Positions 5,262 to 5,983 of a DNA stretch of 5,983 bases are shown here, piece after piece (position 1 is the first letter of the stretch; every line of letters starts with the position of its first letter). Source of the DNA: an uncultured Pirellula sp. GTDB taxonomy: Bacteria; Planctomycetota; Planctomycetia; Pirellulales; Pirellulaceae. The notes under the pieces are model-generated. The model saw only the letters and a program-made list of their open reading frames with translations, made no database searches and was not told the DNA's origin. The stretch spans positions 1 to 5,983 of the forward strand of contig CAITIF010000436.1 of assembly GCA_903892365.1 (NCBI GenBank). The letters run 5' to 3'. The position numbers and the translations under genes are program-made.

Positions 5262-5983
5262 CTACGATGAAAGATGGGAACTGCCTTTGTTAAGACGCGC
5301 TAGGCTCTCCAGCGCCGTCTGGGCAAGAACACTGTTATCGCTTTGAAGCAATGGTTCGATCCAAGGTACAAGATCGCGCCGGTTGGTATTTGCAGCAACG
5401 ATCATGGCGTTGCGTTGCATACCCGCCAACTTGGTTCTCCAGAATGGAGTTTTGCGATAGAGCGTCCTAAAGCCCGCTTCGTCCAGTTGCAGCCAATGCT
5501 CAAGCGAGCTTTTTCGGTCGAGATCCGAATGTTGAAAGGGGGGAAGAACTTCCGCATCCACCTTTCGGTTCCATGGACAAACCATTTGGCAAACGTCGCA
5601 TCCAAAGAGCCAATCCCCCATTCCTTCGCTCAATTCTGCCGTGATGGGCCCACGGTGCTCAATCGTTAAATAGCTAATACACTTCGATGCATTCAGCACA
5701 TGCGGCTTTTCAAACGCGTCGGTTGGGCAAGCATCCAAGCACGCTGTGCAGGTGCCACAATGGTCGGAAGAAAAGGGATCATCCGCTTCCAATTCGATGT
5801 CGGTAAGAACCGCAGCCAGAAAGAAATAGCTGCCCATTTGACGATGAAGCAGAAGTGTGTTTTTGCCGATCCAGCCGATGCCAGCAAGCTGTGCGAAGTC
5901 TCTTTCCATCAAGGGGGCGGTATCGACAACACCTCGATTGCTAGAGCCAGGGACCTGCAGAGCCAAGTGACTGCAAATCTGGT
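5262..5983 (-). CDS. queG: epoxyqueuosine reductase QueG, N-terminus cut by window edge
   Basis: QueG is a cytosolic cobalamin- and iron-sulfur-dependent enzyme that reduces epoxyqueuosine to queuosine at the wobble base of GUN-anticodon tRNAs, the last step of the pathway. About 240 C-terminal codons are visible. The frame stays open to the right edge (reading QICSHLALQVPG), so the true start is outside. The TTG at 5966 should not be taken as the start. Numbering from that TTG codon, RGVVDTAPLMERDFA (11-25) carries the catalytic Asp (15) and is followed by GIGWIGKNT (29-37), all typical of QueG. Eight cysteines for two [4Fe-4S] clusters are present: Cys70, 73, 76 and 80 in CGTCTACLDACP, Cys96 in KCISYLTIEHRGP, and Cys123, 126 and 130 in GCDVCQMVCPWN. 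The C-terminus (about 175-225) is a HEAT-like helical repeat as in other long QueG proteins. The missing part would be the DUF1730 region. No lesion is seen. QueH is an alternative enzyme family with a different fold, so it is excluded. Confidence 0.96.
   Translation of the reverse strand, partial: QICSHLALQVPGSSNRGVVDTAPLMERDFAQLAGIGWIGKNTLLLHRQMGSYFFLAAVLTDIELEADDPFSSDHCGTCTACLDACPTDAFEKPHVLNASKCISYLTIEHRGPITAELSEGMGDWLFGCDVCQMVCPWNRKVDAEVLPPFQHSDLDRKSSLEHWLQLDEAGFRTLYRKTPFWRTKLAGMQRNAMIVAANTNRRDLVPWIEPLLQSDNSVLAQTALESLARLNKGSSHLSS

Noticed and set aside
5964..5966. TTG as the start of queG
   Set aside because: The frame is open upstream to the window edge and QueG proteins have a further N-terminal region, so the gene is truncated by the window and does not start here.

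Overview
The window looks like an ordinary stretch of bacterial chromosome, most plausibly from a planctomycete of the Pirellula/Rhodopirellula type. That assignment is an inference. It rests on a Tat-exported Gfo/Idh/MocA oxidoreductase of the kind these bacteria carry in many copies, on scattered housekeeping genes with few operons, on weak or absent Shine-Dalgarno sequences, and on moderate GC. No rRNA, tRNA, CRISPR array, transposase, integrase or phage gene is visible.

Layout: (1) Positions 1-71 hold a long nested hairpin just past the stop of the first gene. (2) 72-1352 (-) encodes a nucleotide-sugar dehydrogenase, probably UDP-N-acetylglucosamine 6-dehydrogenase. Only 17 bases upstream of it on the same strand lies (3) pgk, phosphoglycerate kinase, 1370-2557 (-). 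The two look co-transcribed, pgk first. (4) 2558-3007 is a 450-base divergent gap between pgk and the next gene. It holds a doubtful 62-codon ORF, a purine-rich repeat-like motif and the leader of the following gene. (5) 3008-4354 (+) is the Tat-signal Gfo/Idh/MocA oxidoreductase, followed by a strong terminator-like hairpin at 4411-4443. (6) 4444-4839 has no convincing gene. Its right half is AT-rich and contains nested inverted repeats built from TTTTCGAC-type words. (7) 4840-5112 (-) encodes a small, probably real protein of unknown function with a Gly-rich core. (8) 5113-5261 is a short gap with palindromes and a weak promoter candidate. (9) 5262 to the right edge (-) is the C-terminal two-thirds or so of queG, epoxyqueuosine reductase, cut by the window end.

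Functionally the genes do not form one pathway. pgk (glycolysis/gluconeogenesis) and the sugar-nucleotide dehydrogenase (precursor for surface polysaccharide) share a transcript in layout only. The oxidoreductase is a stand-alone periplasmic or cell-surface sugar-type dehydrogenase of unknown substrate. queG completes queuosine in tRNA anticodons. I found no convincing undescribed multi-gene system. The best leads are the small Gly-rich protein, the nested inverted repeats at 4714-4787 and the hairpin at the left edge.
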